Positions 1 to 11,588 of a DNA stretch of 64,000 nucleotides are shown piece by piece (the first letter of the stretch is position 1; each line of letters starts with the position of its first letter). The notes below the pieces were generated by a model, which was not told where the DNA came from, searched no databases, and worked only from the letters and a program-made list of their open reading frames with translations. Source of the DNA: Dipteris shenzhenensis. Taxonomy: Eukaryota; Polypodiophyta; Polypodiopsida; Gleicheniales. The translations under genes and the position numbers were made by a program. The stretch lies in NCBI GenBank assembly GCA_047967505.1, contig CM106539.1; one strand, 5' to 3'.

Positions 1-1054
1 TGGTACCAAAGGATAGATGTATTCTTTCAGAAGATAGGGCTAAGTCAGAGTCCTTCTGAGGCAAACCTCTACTTGTTCATTGAGAAGGGGTTGCGATTGG
101 TACTCATCCTCTATGTTGATGATCTTATCTTGACAGGTAACCATGTCAAGAAGATTTCCCAGGTCAAGGAGCTACTCATGACTGAGTTTGAGATGACTGA
201 CCTTGGGTTATTACACTACTTCCTTGGGATAGAAGTAAAGCAGGCCAAAGACAGGATCTTCATTCAACAAGAGAAATATTGCAGAGAACTTCTGAAGAGA
301 TTCCAGATGGAAGATTGCAGAACAGCAGTAACTCCCATGGAGGTCGGACTCAAGCTAAGTGTTCACGACACATCTCAGCCGGTCGATACTCCTTTGTACC
401 GACGATTGGTAGGAAGCTTGCTTTACCTTACCAATACCCGACCTGATATTTGTTATGCAGTTGGGCTATTATGCCAGTTCTCTGCTTCTCCCAGGAAAGA
501 GTCATTGGGATGCAGGTTTACGGGTGCTGAGGTATCTAAAGGGTACTTGCACCTATGGGATCACCTACACCAAAGGCATCGAACTAGGCGGGTTCTGTGA
601 CAGTGATTGGGCGGGTGATGCTGACACCAGAAGATCAACAACAGGATACTCCTTCTTACTTGCATCTGGTGCCATCTCTTGGCTGAGTAAGAAGAAAACC
701 ACAGTGGCCCTTTCATCTACAGAGGCAGAGTATAGAGCCGCGTCTACAGCAGCTTGTGAGACACTGTGGTTGAGATGGATTCTGGAGGACATGGACGTGT
801 GTCAGGAGGATGCAACAGTGCTGATGTGCGACAATCAGAGTTGCATAGCCATTGCCAAGAATCTAATGTACCATGCGCGGACCAAGCACATCGAAGTTCA
901 TTACCACTTTGTTCGAGAGCTCATCATCGACGACGTGATCAAACTCATGTACTGCCCAACCGCCGACAACTTGTCCGACCTCTTCACGAAGGCACTCCCT
1001 CGAGAACAGATGGAGCACCTCATCAGACGTATGGGGATTGGTCCACAGTTGTGA
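1..1054 (+). pseudogene. Ty1/copia pol, 3' part: reverse transcriptase and RNase H (frameshifted)
   Basis: This is the end of a copia polyprotein whose start lies left of the window. The frame is open from base 1 and reads through the RT connection region to the catalytic YVDD box at about 110-123 (LILYVDDLILTGN). At about 490-500 the reading moves to another frame, where the typical HWDAGLRVLRYLKGT block appears. The RNase H follows, with DSDWAGD, the [12 protein letters not shown] block, CDNQSC and RTKHIEVHYHFVREL, ending with DLFTKALPREQ and a stop at 1052-1054. The frame change means the copy is probably dead. Identity as copia (RT before RNase H, tract of G before the LTR) is secure; the lineage was not assigned. 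Confidence 0.93.
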
Positions 1055-1067
1055 CATTGAGGGGGGG

Positions 1068-1756
1068 TGTTGGATTGTCCCTGTGAGCCCCCGATTTGAG
1101 GGGACAAGGGGCAGTGAGAGGTAGGAGGGCTAGGAGAGAGACTCAGGCCAGAACTAGAGGGAGGATAGCATGGCAGATATAGGCGACCAGCACACGGGCT
1201 GGTCGCAGCCTGCAACAGCAGATAAAAGGGGGCTTTAGGCCTCACAGGGAGGCTCCTGCAGCAGCGCAGACTGGCTGCCCAGGGCACCCTTATATAGGGG
1301 TCTGTGGCAGGCCAAGTCGGCCCAACCAGGGCCAACCCTGGTCAGTTTAATGGGGCCCATATGGTCGGCCACCAGATAGGGTACCGACCCTGCTGGTCAG
1401 TCATCTGAGGGGGCCTGGGCAGTGCCTATAAAAGGCCCACTTCTCCATCCAGCCCAGCATCCAGTGCGATACTGAAAGCCCTTCTCCAAGGCTGTGTTTA
1501 GCACTCAGATCTGGTGCAGTTTGTGAGAGAGAGTCCATCAGTTTTCTCCAGCACTCTGCTGTGTTTTGTATTGCTCCCTTGGAGCCATTTTCTGCCCACC
1601 ATCCGGTGGATGAATATACTCTCTCTCTCTCCATCTATATTTATTTCTGAGTGTGTGTTTGTTGCATCCGTGATCATCTATCTGAGTTGAGTGTATGAGA
1701 GTTGGAGAGATCTTGGGTGGAGGATTGAGTGATTCCTTCCCTCTTCATTTCTAACA
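1068..1756 (+). repeat. Copia LTR (3' LTR of the element at the left edge)
   Basis: The LTR begins with TGTTGG directly after a polypurine tract (TTGAGGGGGGG, 1057-1067) that lies 13 bases downstream of the RNase H stop. It ends with CTAACA, giving matching TG...CA ends over 689 bp. It contains TATA-like sequences near 1290 and 1427 (CCTATAAAAGG), the second being the better promoter candidate. No primer binding site follows the right end, although gag-like sequence starts 68 bp further on. The partner 5' LTR is outside the window, so the boundaries rest on one copy plus the terminal motifs. Confidence 0.75.
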
Positions 1757-1823
1757 CCCACCTTAGCTTCTCTTCTTTCCCACCTACCCTCCCTGTCATA
1801 AGAGCAAGCTTTTCCCCCCTGAG

Positions 1824-2880
1824 ATGGCAAGTCTAATGGAGATGGCTAAGAAGCCAGTCATCTAGACCGTCAGTCAAGATGGCACCAGCTACGGAGTATG
1901 GAAAGTTATGAAGGAATTAGTCTTGTAGTCATACGATTTGGTTGATTTCATCCTTATTGGATCAGTCAGTCATGCAAAAGACCCTGGCATTCTTGAGCAG
2001 AATGAGACAACTCCATTGGCCCAGTTGTTGGATCAGATAAATGCTCGTGTTCACTCTTTCATTTTTATGAGTTGTACTCCTCAAGTAGTCAACCACGTCA
2101 ATCACATGATGCTAGCAAAGGGGATTTGGGAGCATCTAGCGCCTCTTTACAACAGGGTCTCCTCGATGAAAAGAGTCTCCTTGGAAGTCTAGACCGCAAC
2201 GTCAACAACCATGTGGAAGCATATCAACAAATTGCAGGCACTTCAGTAGGAGGTACTCCAAGCAGGCAAGGAAATTTTTTCATAGGACATGGCCATCACG
2301 TTCTTCCCCGTATTCATCATTCTACTCCTCTCTCATCACTAGTGGGAGGCTGAACACCCTCACATGGGAGGAGATTGTGCCTATGGTTTGTGATCAGAAG
2401 GAGCGTTTCCAGAACCCTCCAGAGGGCGGAGGTGGGGAGGCATTGGTTGCCCCGCAAGACAAAAGGGCAGAACAACAAAGGAAAGGGTAAGTGGAAATCT
2501 TTTCCATCCACGAAGAAGATGCCTAATGCTGAGAGGAGATGCCTTAAAGGCCGAGCCCACGTGTGACAACTGTGGCCAGAAGGGCCACTATTTAAGGCAG
2601 TGCCCTTAGAGGAGTAATGTAAGGGAATTGGTTCCTCTGCTGCAATTGCAACTCCTCCGGCCTTTGTTCATCTAGATAGAAGAGAGCTTGCATGCTCCAT
2701 CTTCTTCAGAAGCAAAGCGGGCTGCTCTGACAATTGGAGATTCACAGGAATGGATACTTGTTGATAGTGATGCTTCCAGGCACTGACAAATCCTATGGGC
2801 TGTTCAAAGACCTTCGGTGGAAGTTAGGCCACATCTACATCGGAGACAATTCAACAATTCCAATTTGAGGAGAAGGAAAG
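1824..2880 (+). pseudogene. Decayed copia gag and protease region
   Basis: Starting at an ATG at 1824, the sequence reads as a copia gag with several stop codons and frame changes. The central part (1938-2192) keeps the helical gag pattern ending MMLAKGIWEHLAPLYN. The block LTWEEIVPMVCDQKERF lies near 2358. A CX2CX4HX4C zinc knuckle (CDNCGQKGHYLRQC) is at about 2561-2602. A protease-like WILVDSDASRH lies near 2750, where the usual catalytic DSG has become DSD. Similarity fades after about 2880. It follows a copia LTR in the expected order LTR-gag, but with no primer binding site between them. Confidence 0.75.
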
Positions 2881-4870
2881 CTCAGTTCATTCCGGATGGC
2901 AGAAGGGGAAAGCATTCGTCCTACGTATTTATGTTTGATCACTCGACTTCCATTTGTTTTGACTTCAACGGATTTACCTGGGTGTGAATGTAGCATGTCT
3001 GATTTTGGAAAATGACTCGACTGGCACAAGCAGGGATGGACAGGAGAAGAACAACCTGATTCTGAGCTCAAACCAATAGAACATAACATTAAGGTTGCAA
3101 TGGCTTTACGCACGCTAATGAAACTTGGACTTTGGAGCTCTAACCATATCCCTGAACCATCCATAGGAAAGGAACTGTCCCTCGCGATTGGAATTTTGGA
3201 AACTCGTTGGGTGAAGTGGCCCAAGCAATTGGATTGCGACAGCTCTTCAAGTTGAAAAATATACAGAAGGAGAAAATACGTTGCGCAAACGTTAACAAAA
3301 AACGTTTGGCTGGCTCAAGCAGTCAGGTATTATGAAGTGACGGATAGCGTTAAAAGAAAAAGAAAAAGGCTTAAAAAGGAATCAATTATCCAACCTCTAT
3401 TGCATGTGGACAGTCCTACTTAAGCAATATTAACCAAAGGGCATTCCTCTAAATTTTTGAATATAAGATCGATGGAGGAATAATCTTCAGAATGGACAAA
3501 AGGCTCCCTGAGACAATGAGAAGGAAATGACTCTGAATATGATGCTTTTGCTCGGTAAGTCAATAACAGAAGGTACCTTTCGGAAAAGCTCTCCTGCTGC
3601 TCGTGCTTGCTCTACACCTGCAGGAGCAAGCCTATGGTCCGGCAAAATACCGTTACTCTACACACACGAAAAGTTGCGCATTCCATAAATCACCTTGAAA
3701 ACAGAATCATTGGCGATGACCGACGTGACAGCCAGAATATTCACAGAGAAATCATTGCCGGGAACCAACCAAATGTGAAACAATGAGACCCTTCTCGTTG
3801 GGTATGCTACGTCCATGTCGAAGCACCCAGTAAGTGTTCTTCGCCTGAGGAGGTTCCATAGCGCATGTACTAAGAGACCCAAAAACGAAAATCAGGCCCC
3901 TAGCGTGTGCTCCATACGAAAAACGGAATTAAAGGCAGTCAGACATTCCGTCATTAAAAGTCAGACATTCAAAATCCACTGATCGGTTTAAATGCTACCT
4001 TTTTATGCTTGCTAAGTGTGTTAAGCCCTTGTGTGCCTTCAATCCTCTACTGAATCTTATAGAAAGGTAGCATTTCATAGGGCCCCAGCAGCGTGAAAAT
4101 TTGATTAATTAGTTTGGGGGGAGAGGAAGGGGGGGGGGGGGGGGCAATGGGGGAGAAAGGAGTGAATTAACCTATGCAAATTAGATTGATTAGTGGTTTC
4201 TTCGAGAAGGCACCGCCCGAGTTTAAAAGGAGGAGGGGGGGTAGAATGCAGGCAACGCAGGGGGTTGTGAAAGCCTCCCAAACAAGTAGGAAAAGTAAGG
4301 GAGAGGAGTGGGAGAAGTAAGAGAGGAGGAGGGAGGGAGAAGGGGGTAGGAGGGAGGGAGGGAGGAGAAGGGGAAGTAGCTTTTACTTTTCCCTTGTATC
4401 GAATTCAGATTATGTTTTTCTTAGGCATTCCCTCTTCTGAGAAATCTATTGACATGATAAGACCTTGAAGAGGAGCATGTGGGGAGATTATTATCCATGT
4501 CATTCAACATCTTAACTTTGTCTTTAAAAGCCACGTCATGGACTCCCATCTCTCTCCTCTGCACAAAAGCAAAATAAAGTCCCATTTTATTTTCAATCCT
4601 TTCTTTTCCAAAAGTAAAGATCTATGCTATAAGAGTTCAGCAAATAACCTCAAAGTTCAATATTATCTTCAAAGAATGGGATTGAGGCATAAAGATTTAT
4701 ATTGGAGAGAAGGATGGAGAAATCAAGTCATGCGTCAATAAGAGAGCAAGTTGACTTGAAAGATGAATTCAAGACCTTGAACAACTAACAAGGCGTGGGC
4801 ATCGCATTGTGCTCTATTTGATAAAGCTTTTTTTCCTCCCAAAAATGCAGGTTATATTATATTATCAGAA
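2881..4870. other. No recognisable gene; G-rich and purine-rich tracts
   Basis: I see no coding region with family signatures here. ORFs such as the minus-strand ones at 2835-3224 and 3658-3882 show no known motif. A pure G run lies near 4130-4144, and about 4213-4380 is strongly purine-rich on the plus strand (GGAG/GGGA runs). The rest is AT-leaning DNA, probably old repeat sequence. Confidence 0.5.
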
Positions 4871-5244
4871 AAGTTATATACAACCGTGTGTTATCGACTG
4901 AAAATTTTTTCCCTATGATAGGCAGCAACCAAACTGTCAAAAAATAGAGGCGTGAATTCAAGCACGTAGTCCTCAAAGAAACCGCAGAACATGATCCGGT
5001 CCATGAAGAAGGCATCCTTGTAGGTTAAACATCTATTCCAGTTCTTCTTTGACTTCGGCAGGAGCTGGCAGAGAGGGATTAGTAGCCACGGGAGCTGGTG
5101 GAGGAGCAGCAGGATTGCACATTCTTTCCCTGAACTCATCCGCAGTAAGCGCTTCTCAATGAACGTTGTAAGAGACGCTGGCAGGATCTGCACGCAAGGT
5201 TGGTTGCTTGAAGGGATGCATGCGAGGAGGCAAGATCCGATCCA

Positions 5245-5592
5245 CTAATGCAGCACAACATTTGTTCTCGCAGTACTGAGGAGAGGTGATGCAGGGGGAG
5301 CTGAGACGGGAGGAGGAGGAGTTGGCATAGTAGGGAGGGCCAGAGGTCGAGCTAGGGCTGTGGTTGGGGATGGGGATGGGGTTGGGGATGAGGTGCCACT
5401 GATCCGTAGGAACTCTTCTTTTTTAGCTTCCACCAACTCAGCCAACACCTTGGCTTGGTCCAACAGTGTGATTTCCTCACTTGCAAGCTTTTCTTCAATC
5501 TTGAAGCATTCTTGGGCTTGAGCATGAAGAAGGCCGAGCTTCTTGACATTATCTCTTTGTTCCTGTGAGCAACCATAATGTTTCAAACACAT
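5245..5592 (-). pseudogene. LINE ORF2 C-terminal tail, coiled coil and proline-rich
   Basis: This frame follows the end of the LINE zinc-ribbon region (LWSIWLQRCNNLFNNS, then one stop, then MCLKHYGCSQEQRDN). It continues as a charged helical stretch (EEKLASEEITLLDQAKVLAELVEAKKEE, likely coiled coil) and then a Pro/Ser/Thr/Ala-rich tail, stopping at 5245. An alternating proline-rich reading also appears further left in another frame, so coding-like composition may extend to about 5050. A proline-rich tail is not a standard part of plant L1 ORF2. It may be a fused or captured segment. Confidence 0.45.
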
Positions 5593-7740
5593 TTTTAGTA
5601 TCCATTAAGAATTATTAAACAAATTATTGCATCGCTGAAGCCAAATTGACCAGAGCACTGAGGCTCTAATGAGGTTCTAGTTTTGCAGAGCTCTATTAGG
5701 AGAGTCTTCAAGCAGAATGATCGAGTAGCTAAAAGGGAAGGGAGCTATGTGAGGGTGTATCAAATCCCACAGTTCCTTGGAATAGGGACAGTTGAGGAAT
5801 AAGTGTGGGATATCTTCTCTCGCTCTATTGCATCTTCTGAACCACCCATTCCCGTGCCCAATTTTTGGGCTTGAACTTGCAGTCCAAATCCCTTGGTGGA
5901 GGATGAGCTAGAGAAGGCACGACTTATTTTTCAAAGATCTCTTGATCCCAAACTTTAGAGAATCTCTGAGACCAAATGATGTTATCATCTACCACGTTTT
6001 GTTTAATTTGCTTATCAGCTCCTCCTGACCATCATTGACAATAGGAACCGGGGAAAGATTATGTTGGCTAGCCCATTTGAATTCTCTCATCGCAGGAGGT
6101 AGAAGACCACCTAGCCAGGGGAGATTTTCTCTAGACCACAGAGCCTGCCATTCCTTTATCAGAGGGAAGTCGAATCTATTTAATCCGTGTGATTCCAATA
6201 GGAAGTTATCGTTGTGCCACTTCGCTTGAGCAGGGTCCCACAGATCTCCCCAAACTTTTATCCCTCTCTTGCTTAGCCTGAGAGCTAATTTAAGCTGGTC
6301 ATCTCGTAGCAGGTGGGCGCCAAACAAGATGGAAAACCAAATTGAGTCTTGGCTGCAGAAGGTGCATGTTTTCCTTGTAAATCCCTTCCATTTCAAGAAA
6401 GGTCACATAGTTTCCCAGGCCCTCCACATCCCTTTCCAAAGCTCTAACCCTTTTGTGACGCATGTTTCCTGCTCGAGAAGGAGGGATCCTAGTGGAATCT
6501 CTTTCTAATGTCTGCACTGGTCAGGTTTGACTTTCCTCACGTTCTTCAATAGCAGAGAAGCCCACATTGACTTCGGATTTTGGTAGGCCTTTAGGATCCA
6601 TTGAGCCATGAATCTTGCCGATGACTTTTTGACATCCACCACTCCTAGCCCCCCTTTTGCTTTCAGCAGTGTACAGAAGTTCCATCTGACCGTGGCACTT
6701 CTGTTGTGCTCTAAGGAGCCTCCCCATAAGAAGGTTCAAAATAGTCTATTAAGTTGGTCAAATTGTTGTTTTGTAGGGAACCAATAGGCTATGAAGTAAA
6801 GAATGGAAGGGTAGACGTAATGATTCAGCACGAATTCTCTCATAGCCAGTGAAGGTTGTAGCCCTTGCCACCTGCTGATTTTACTCTTGATTTTGTCGAT
6901 TACCCAATTCCATTTGTCTTTGTTTGTACATCTTAAGCCCATTGGGATCCCAAGGAGGCGAAAGATCTCACCCTCCTTCAGGACCTTGCACCTCTTGTTT
7001 ATGAGAATTCGGGGAGGAGCCGCTCTAGTTCCAAAGACTCGTATTTTTTCATGATCAATCTTAAACCCTGACGCTATGCAAAAAGTGTCCAAGCATCTGA
7101 GGACGCTCTCCACTCATATGGCATCATTGCTCGGTGTGAGATTCGTGTTGTCTGCGAATTGCTGGCAGAGTATTTGTACTCCATTTCCCACCTAGATACC
7201 TTTGATGCTCCCATTGTTTTCTTCCTCCTTGATGAGCCAACCAAGAGCATCTGCTACAATGGCGAAGAGGAGAGGCGCTAAGGGGCAGCCCTATCTAATA
7301 GATCTTTTAAAGAGGAGGAGATGGCCCCATTAACTTCCACCTTACCTCGGGCTTGGTTCATAAGAGTGTCAATAGCCGAGATAAACCTAGGTCCTGCCCG
7401 CATGTCTTGGAGGGAGGACAGAACAAATCCCCACTCCATTCTGTCGTAAGCTTTATCAAAGTCTATGTTGAGAAAACAGATATCCTGGTTTGTCTCCTCT
7501 GCATGTTCTAGCCCTTCCCAAAGAGTTAAGATAGACTCCAGAATGTGCCTGCCTTGGATGAAGCCTTTTTGTTCTTCCCTTATCTAGTCTTTCATTTTGT
7601 ATTTGAATCTAATGGCTAAAGCTTTAGCAAAGATTTTGTAGCTAGTGTTAAGCATGGTAAGAGGTCTCCAATTCTTGAGTGTTTCCTTGGGGCCCCCTTT
7701 GGGTATTAGTTTAATCATCCTTGTGTGATAAAGCATTTTG
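5593..7740 (-). pseudogene. 5'-truncated LINE (L1-type) ORF2: RT, connection and zinc-ribbon region
   Basis: Read on the minus strand, the fragment opens in the RT finger region near 7735 (KLIPKGGPKETLKNWRPLTML). It continues with IREEQKGFIQGRHILESI, FDKAYDRMEWGF and the typical post-RT block (CLDTFCIASGFKIDHEK, LLGIPMGL, NHYVYPSILYFIAYW) at 7113-6736. Next comes the zf-RVT region with DDNIIWSQRFSKVWDQEIF near 5980 and IPHLFLNCPYSKELWDLI near 5800. Stops and frame changes occur throughout. The endonuclease domain is missing, as expected for 5' truncation during target-primed reverse transcription. It is a dead copy in the opposite orientation to the LINE at 56.8-61.5 kb. Confidence 0.88.
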
Positions 7741-8744
7741 CTTTATAGTTTCTTAGAATGCTCATTTCATAATGATGAGTCTAGAGAGAGAAAGAATACT
7801 TACTGAGAGTGAGGAGGTTGAGGAAAGGAAAGGACATTGTTGGAGAGGATACACATGAGGAGACTATGGAATTGTAGGAGGTAGGTTATTGGTGATTATG
7901 GAATTCCTTACATGATGCAGGTGTAGGTTTGTTTTCCAATAGCAACATCTCCAATCAATAGCTCACCCAATAGCGGCACATCAAGAGGGAATACAATAGG
8001 CGTTCAAGATGCATTTGTTCCCACTATGCCTACATCAATTTATTCCCTCTCATTGTTGGATTATTCCCCCTTGCTATTTGTCTACATGGATCAAATTGTT
8101 TCCCCCCACTGCCATGTGAATCCCACTTTAGGACCTACAAATAAGATGGATGAGTTTTATGATGACTACAAAAGAGGGCTAAAAGAAAGTTAAACTGCCC
8201 AACCATGGATTATCTTCCATGAGCTCAACTCTCGTGTGTTCTTCTATTGAAATCTCCTTTCTTGATCTCCCTTTAAAATCCTCCCCCTAGCCCAGTGCAT
8301 GCCATGTGTCCTTCCAAACTACCTTAGTCTTTAACTCTTCTAGGTCTCCTCTCTAATGTTAGGCCTAGTTTGTTCCTAGGCAATAGCTTTTAAATGACTA
8401 TAATGGCTAATCTTCTTCAATGAACCCATTACTCATTGTCAAGCTCTCTTGGTTTTTGACTTACTATAACCAAGCCATAGGTTCCACAATTATGGTGGCT
8501 GAAGTAACATTCCCTCCCCTCAAGTATGGTTTACGTCGTCGAAAACAAAATTGGGAAACCTCCTTTGGAGATTTTTTACCCTTTCCCACGTTGAACTCTC
8601 TTCATGTCTATCTTTCCACTTAACCAGACATTCTTGATAGATTCTATGTCTTGTTCTTTTTTAATGTCTATCTTTTTTTTCTTGGGTTCATGTGTTGTAA
8701 AGATGCACGTTCAATGAGTTCCACTAGGACTTCAATTCAATGAG
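7741..8744. other. No recognisable gene
   Basis: AT-rich sequence between the LINE 5' truncation point and the gypsy remnant. No ORF with a recognisable motif was found and no terminal repeats were paired. It may be an old LTR or the gypsy element's own 3' region. Confidence 0.4.
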
Positions 8745-10560
8745 ATTGTCATCATCTCTTAACTTCCTTTTTAGCATATTCACATGATAAACTAGATGCA
8801 CTCTCCTTTGTTCTAGTAAGGCTAATTTTGTAAGCAAGTTCTCCAATTGTGTTAAATATTAGGAATGGTCCACAATACCTAGGAGATAACTTTGGAGATT
8901 TACCTGTCTTTAGGATTTTTGAAGCTTTGGGCACCCTAAGTTATACTTTCCCATTTTTCATCAAACTCCAACTTTTCTAGTAGTGGGTTTGCATAAATTC
9001 TTACACCATCTTGAGCCTTTCTAATGCTATCTTGAGCTAATTTAAGCATTTGATTCATATCTTCAAGAAAGTGTTTGACTACTTGAATCTTCTCTTTTTC
9101 GAATCACACCACAATTGGGGCTCTAGGAATCCCACCACAATTGAGGCTCTAGGTTGAAATCCATACATCATCATCAATGGATTAAAACATGTAGTTGAAT
9201 TCTTGGCATTATTATAGGCAAATTCTAACATTTGCAAATATTGTTCTTGATTAGTTTGCCTTTACCTATCTATGCTCATGCATATCCTAATTATCCTTTC
9301 CATTGACCATCACTTTGTGGATGATTCATAGTGCTCATATTCAAAGTAGTTTCCAACATCATAAATATAGCCCTCCAAAAATGGCTATTTAAATTTGCTA
9401 TCCCAGCCACTAATAATACCGGCTAGTAGCCCATGCAATCTATAGATATGCTCCTCAAATAGCTATGCTAATTCGGGAGTCTTAACCTCTTCATTACTTG
9501 GAATAAATTGAGCCATCTTAGTAAGTCAATCCACAATTACCCACATAGAATTGTGCCCTCTCTATGTCCTAGGTAATCCAATAATAAAGTCATGGAGATA
9601 TTTTTCAATTTGCAAGGCACAATCTCCAAGGGATGTAGGAGACCACCTACATTAAGATGTTCAGCTTTATTGACCTAGCAATTTTTGGCACTGCAATACA
9701 TAGTCTTGGATGTCCTTATTTTTTCCATGCCAAATGAATCATCTCTTCAGAAGTGCATATGTCTTCTGAAATCTTGGGTGTCCAACACTAGGTTTATCAT
9801 GACACTCAAAAGGAATTTGATGCCTAAATGTCATTATTATTTGAGACACATATTCTTAGTAGAGCAAATAACCATATTGAATACTATATTTTTCCCACTT
9901 GAGTCCTTTATCACACCAACATGTGGTGTGTCACAATTTCCATGTGATTCCTCCTCAATGAAATCTCCTTAACTTATCAGATCCCTCTTCGTAGTTTTCA
10001 TGTGACTCCTCAATGAAAGCTCCTAAGTCTCTCTTTATAATTGCTTTCTGCATTTCACAAACTCGAGGATCAAACTCACATCTTCCTTTCAAGGACTCTA
10101 GGAAATCATTTTGGGTTTGAGTAAAACTCAATTCATTAACCATTGGCATTCAACTTAGGGAATCTACTACTATATTAAATTTCCCCTTCTAATGTGTCAA
10201 TTGGATATCAAACTATTGCATTATTTCAGCCCACCTAGCATTTCTTCATTTAAGCTCTGACTGATTGCAAATCCATCTGAAACTTTCTTGATAAAAAATG
10301 ATCTCAAACTTAGCAATGGCCATGTATTGGATTAAAGGATTTTCACCCATGTTACAATCATCCCAAGCTTCCCATGCCCTTTCTGATACTTGTTCAAACT
10401 CAACCTAATACTTTGAAACCATAACAGTCTCTCTAAGGATCATCCACCACTCATATGCTTTATTTCCAAGGAAAAGAGTGGATTCCATAAGTTGATTTTT
10501 AGGAGGGAACCTGAGTCGATGGAAATCTTGCCATTTTTTACAAGAACGTGTTTATAACAT
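8745..10560 (-). pseudogene. Ty3/gypsy pol remnant: RNase H end, integrase and post-integrase region
   Basis: On the minus strand the order is as follows. An RNase H end lies near 10300-10150 (NARWAEIMQ, then KFNIVVDSLS). A linker ORF occupies 10149-9955. The HHCC zinc finger with HDKPSVGHPRFQKTYALLKR and a VLQCQK block lies near 9810-9700. The integrase core starts near 9590 (FIIGLPRT, WVIVD, LTKMAQFIP). The AYNNAKNSTT block is near 9210. The post-integrase region with LSPRYCGPF and IGELAYKISL is at 8934-8752. Many stops interrupt it. The RT-RNase H-IN order is diagnostic of gypsy. No LTRs could be paired with it. Confidence 0.85.
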
Positions 10561-10763
10561 CCTTGTTTCTTTCTTTTTCTTTCCCATTATAAATGGTCGC
10601 TTTAGATACTTTAAAATATATGAGGTTTCCCCACCTCAAATTGACGTGGAGGAGTTGGTAATTTTGTTACAAGAGTTACCAATGGAGAACTAATAACTTC
10701 AAAATGCCTTAACATAATTCGATGTGTAGATAGATTAATGTCCTTGCAATCATCAGTTGAGAA

Positions 10764-11493
10764 TGTAAGAAAATAATACGTTTGTGCTCAACAGATAACA
10801 GGACTTCATACGCAAGAGAGAAAACAAGATAGTATGGAGAATCAAAAATTTGATTACTGTAGAACTGATACAATAGATGGCACTGCCTCCCAACCGTGCG
10901 CTCCTATGAAAGAAGCTTCGATTGCATGCTAGAAATAGTAGAAGACGGAGGTTGGATGCTAAGGAATCAGGGTTGCTGTAGCCAGTGATTAAATGGGCTT
11001 CACGGGCTTGCTCTTATATAGCCACCAGTCATAGTCGGTTAGGCTCAAGTAGGTGACCAACCAAGTCTGCCCAAAATGGTCGATTGGGGGTCGGTCCCAA
11101 AATAGGCCACCGACCATGCGATAGAACCGGTGTGCAAAACAGAGCAACTAACCTATGGTCTCCATTCGGCCCAGAGCCATCCGGGATCATTTGAGGCCCC
11201 AAACAGGTTCTGCAACCTAAGAGTGGGCTACCTCGGGAAATGCTCTGTCTACCCTCAGTGTGGTCAATCAAGGGATGCCTTCCCACACTTGCATCTAGCC
11301 TAGTTGGCGGTGTGCCAACTCTATCTGAAGCCGTCCAGCCATCAGGCCACACATGGCCCCCAATCTGGTGTCCAAACCAGGACCTACCAGATAACCGAGC
11401 TACTCAAATGCCTTCTCCTCATATGGGGGGCTTACAAGTAGAGTTAGCTGGTTCCCGCATAGTTACATGAGAGTGGAGCATTGATATCTAACA
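10764..11493 (-). repeat. 3' LTR of copia-A
   Basis: A 730-bp LTR running TGTTAGATATC...TTACA on the minus strand. It matches the plus-strand copy B LTR (14877-15604) along its whole length. The complement of a TATA box (CTTATATAGCC) lies near 11013-11023. The polypurine tract is immediately to its right. Confidence 0.92.
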
Positions 11494-11588
11494 CCCCCCC
11501 TCAATGTCCACCCGCAAGTGAACTTACTTTTTCGGCCCAATGCCAAGTCGATGAAGATGCCTCTCCAACAAGTCTCTTCCAAGAGCCT

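Noticed and set aside
4200-4380. Purine-rich stretch as a retrotransposon polypurine tract
   Set aside because: It is far too long, lacks an adjoining LTR start and has no pol upstream. It is low-complexity DNA.
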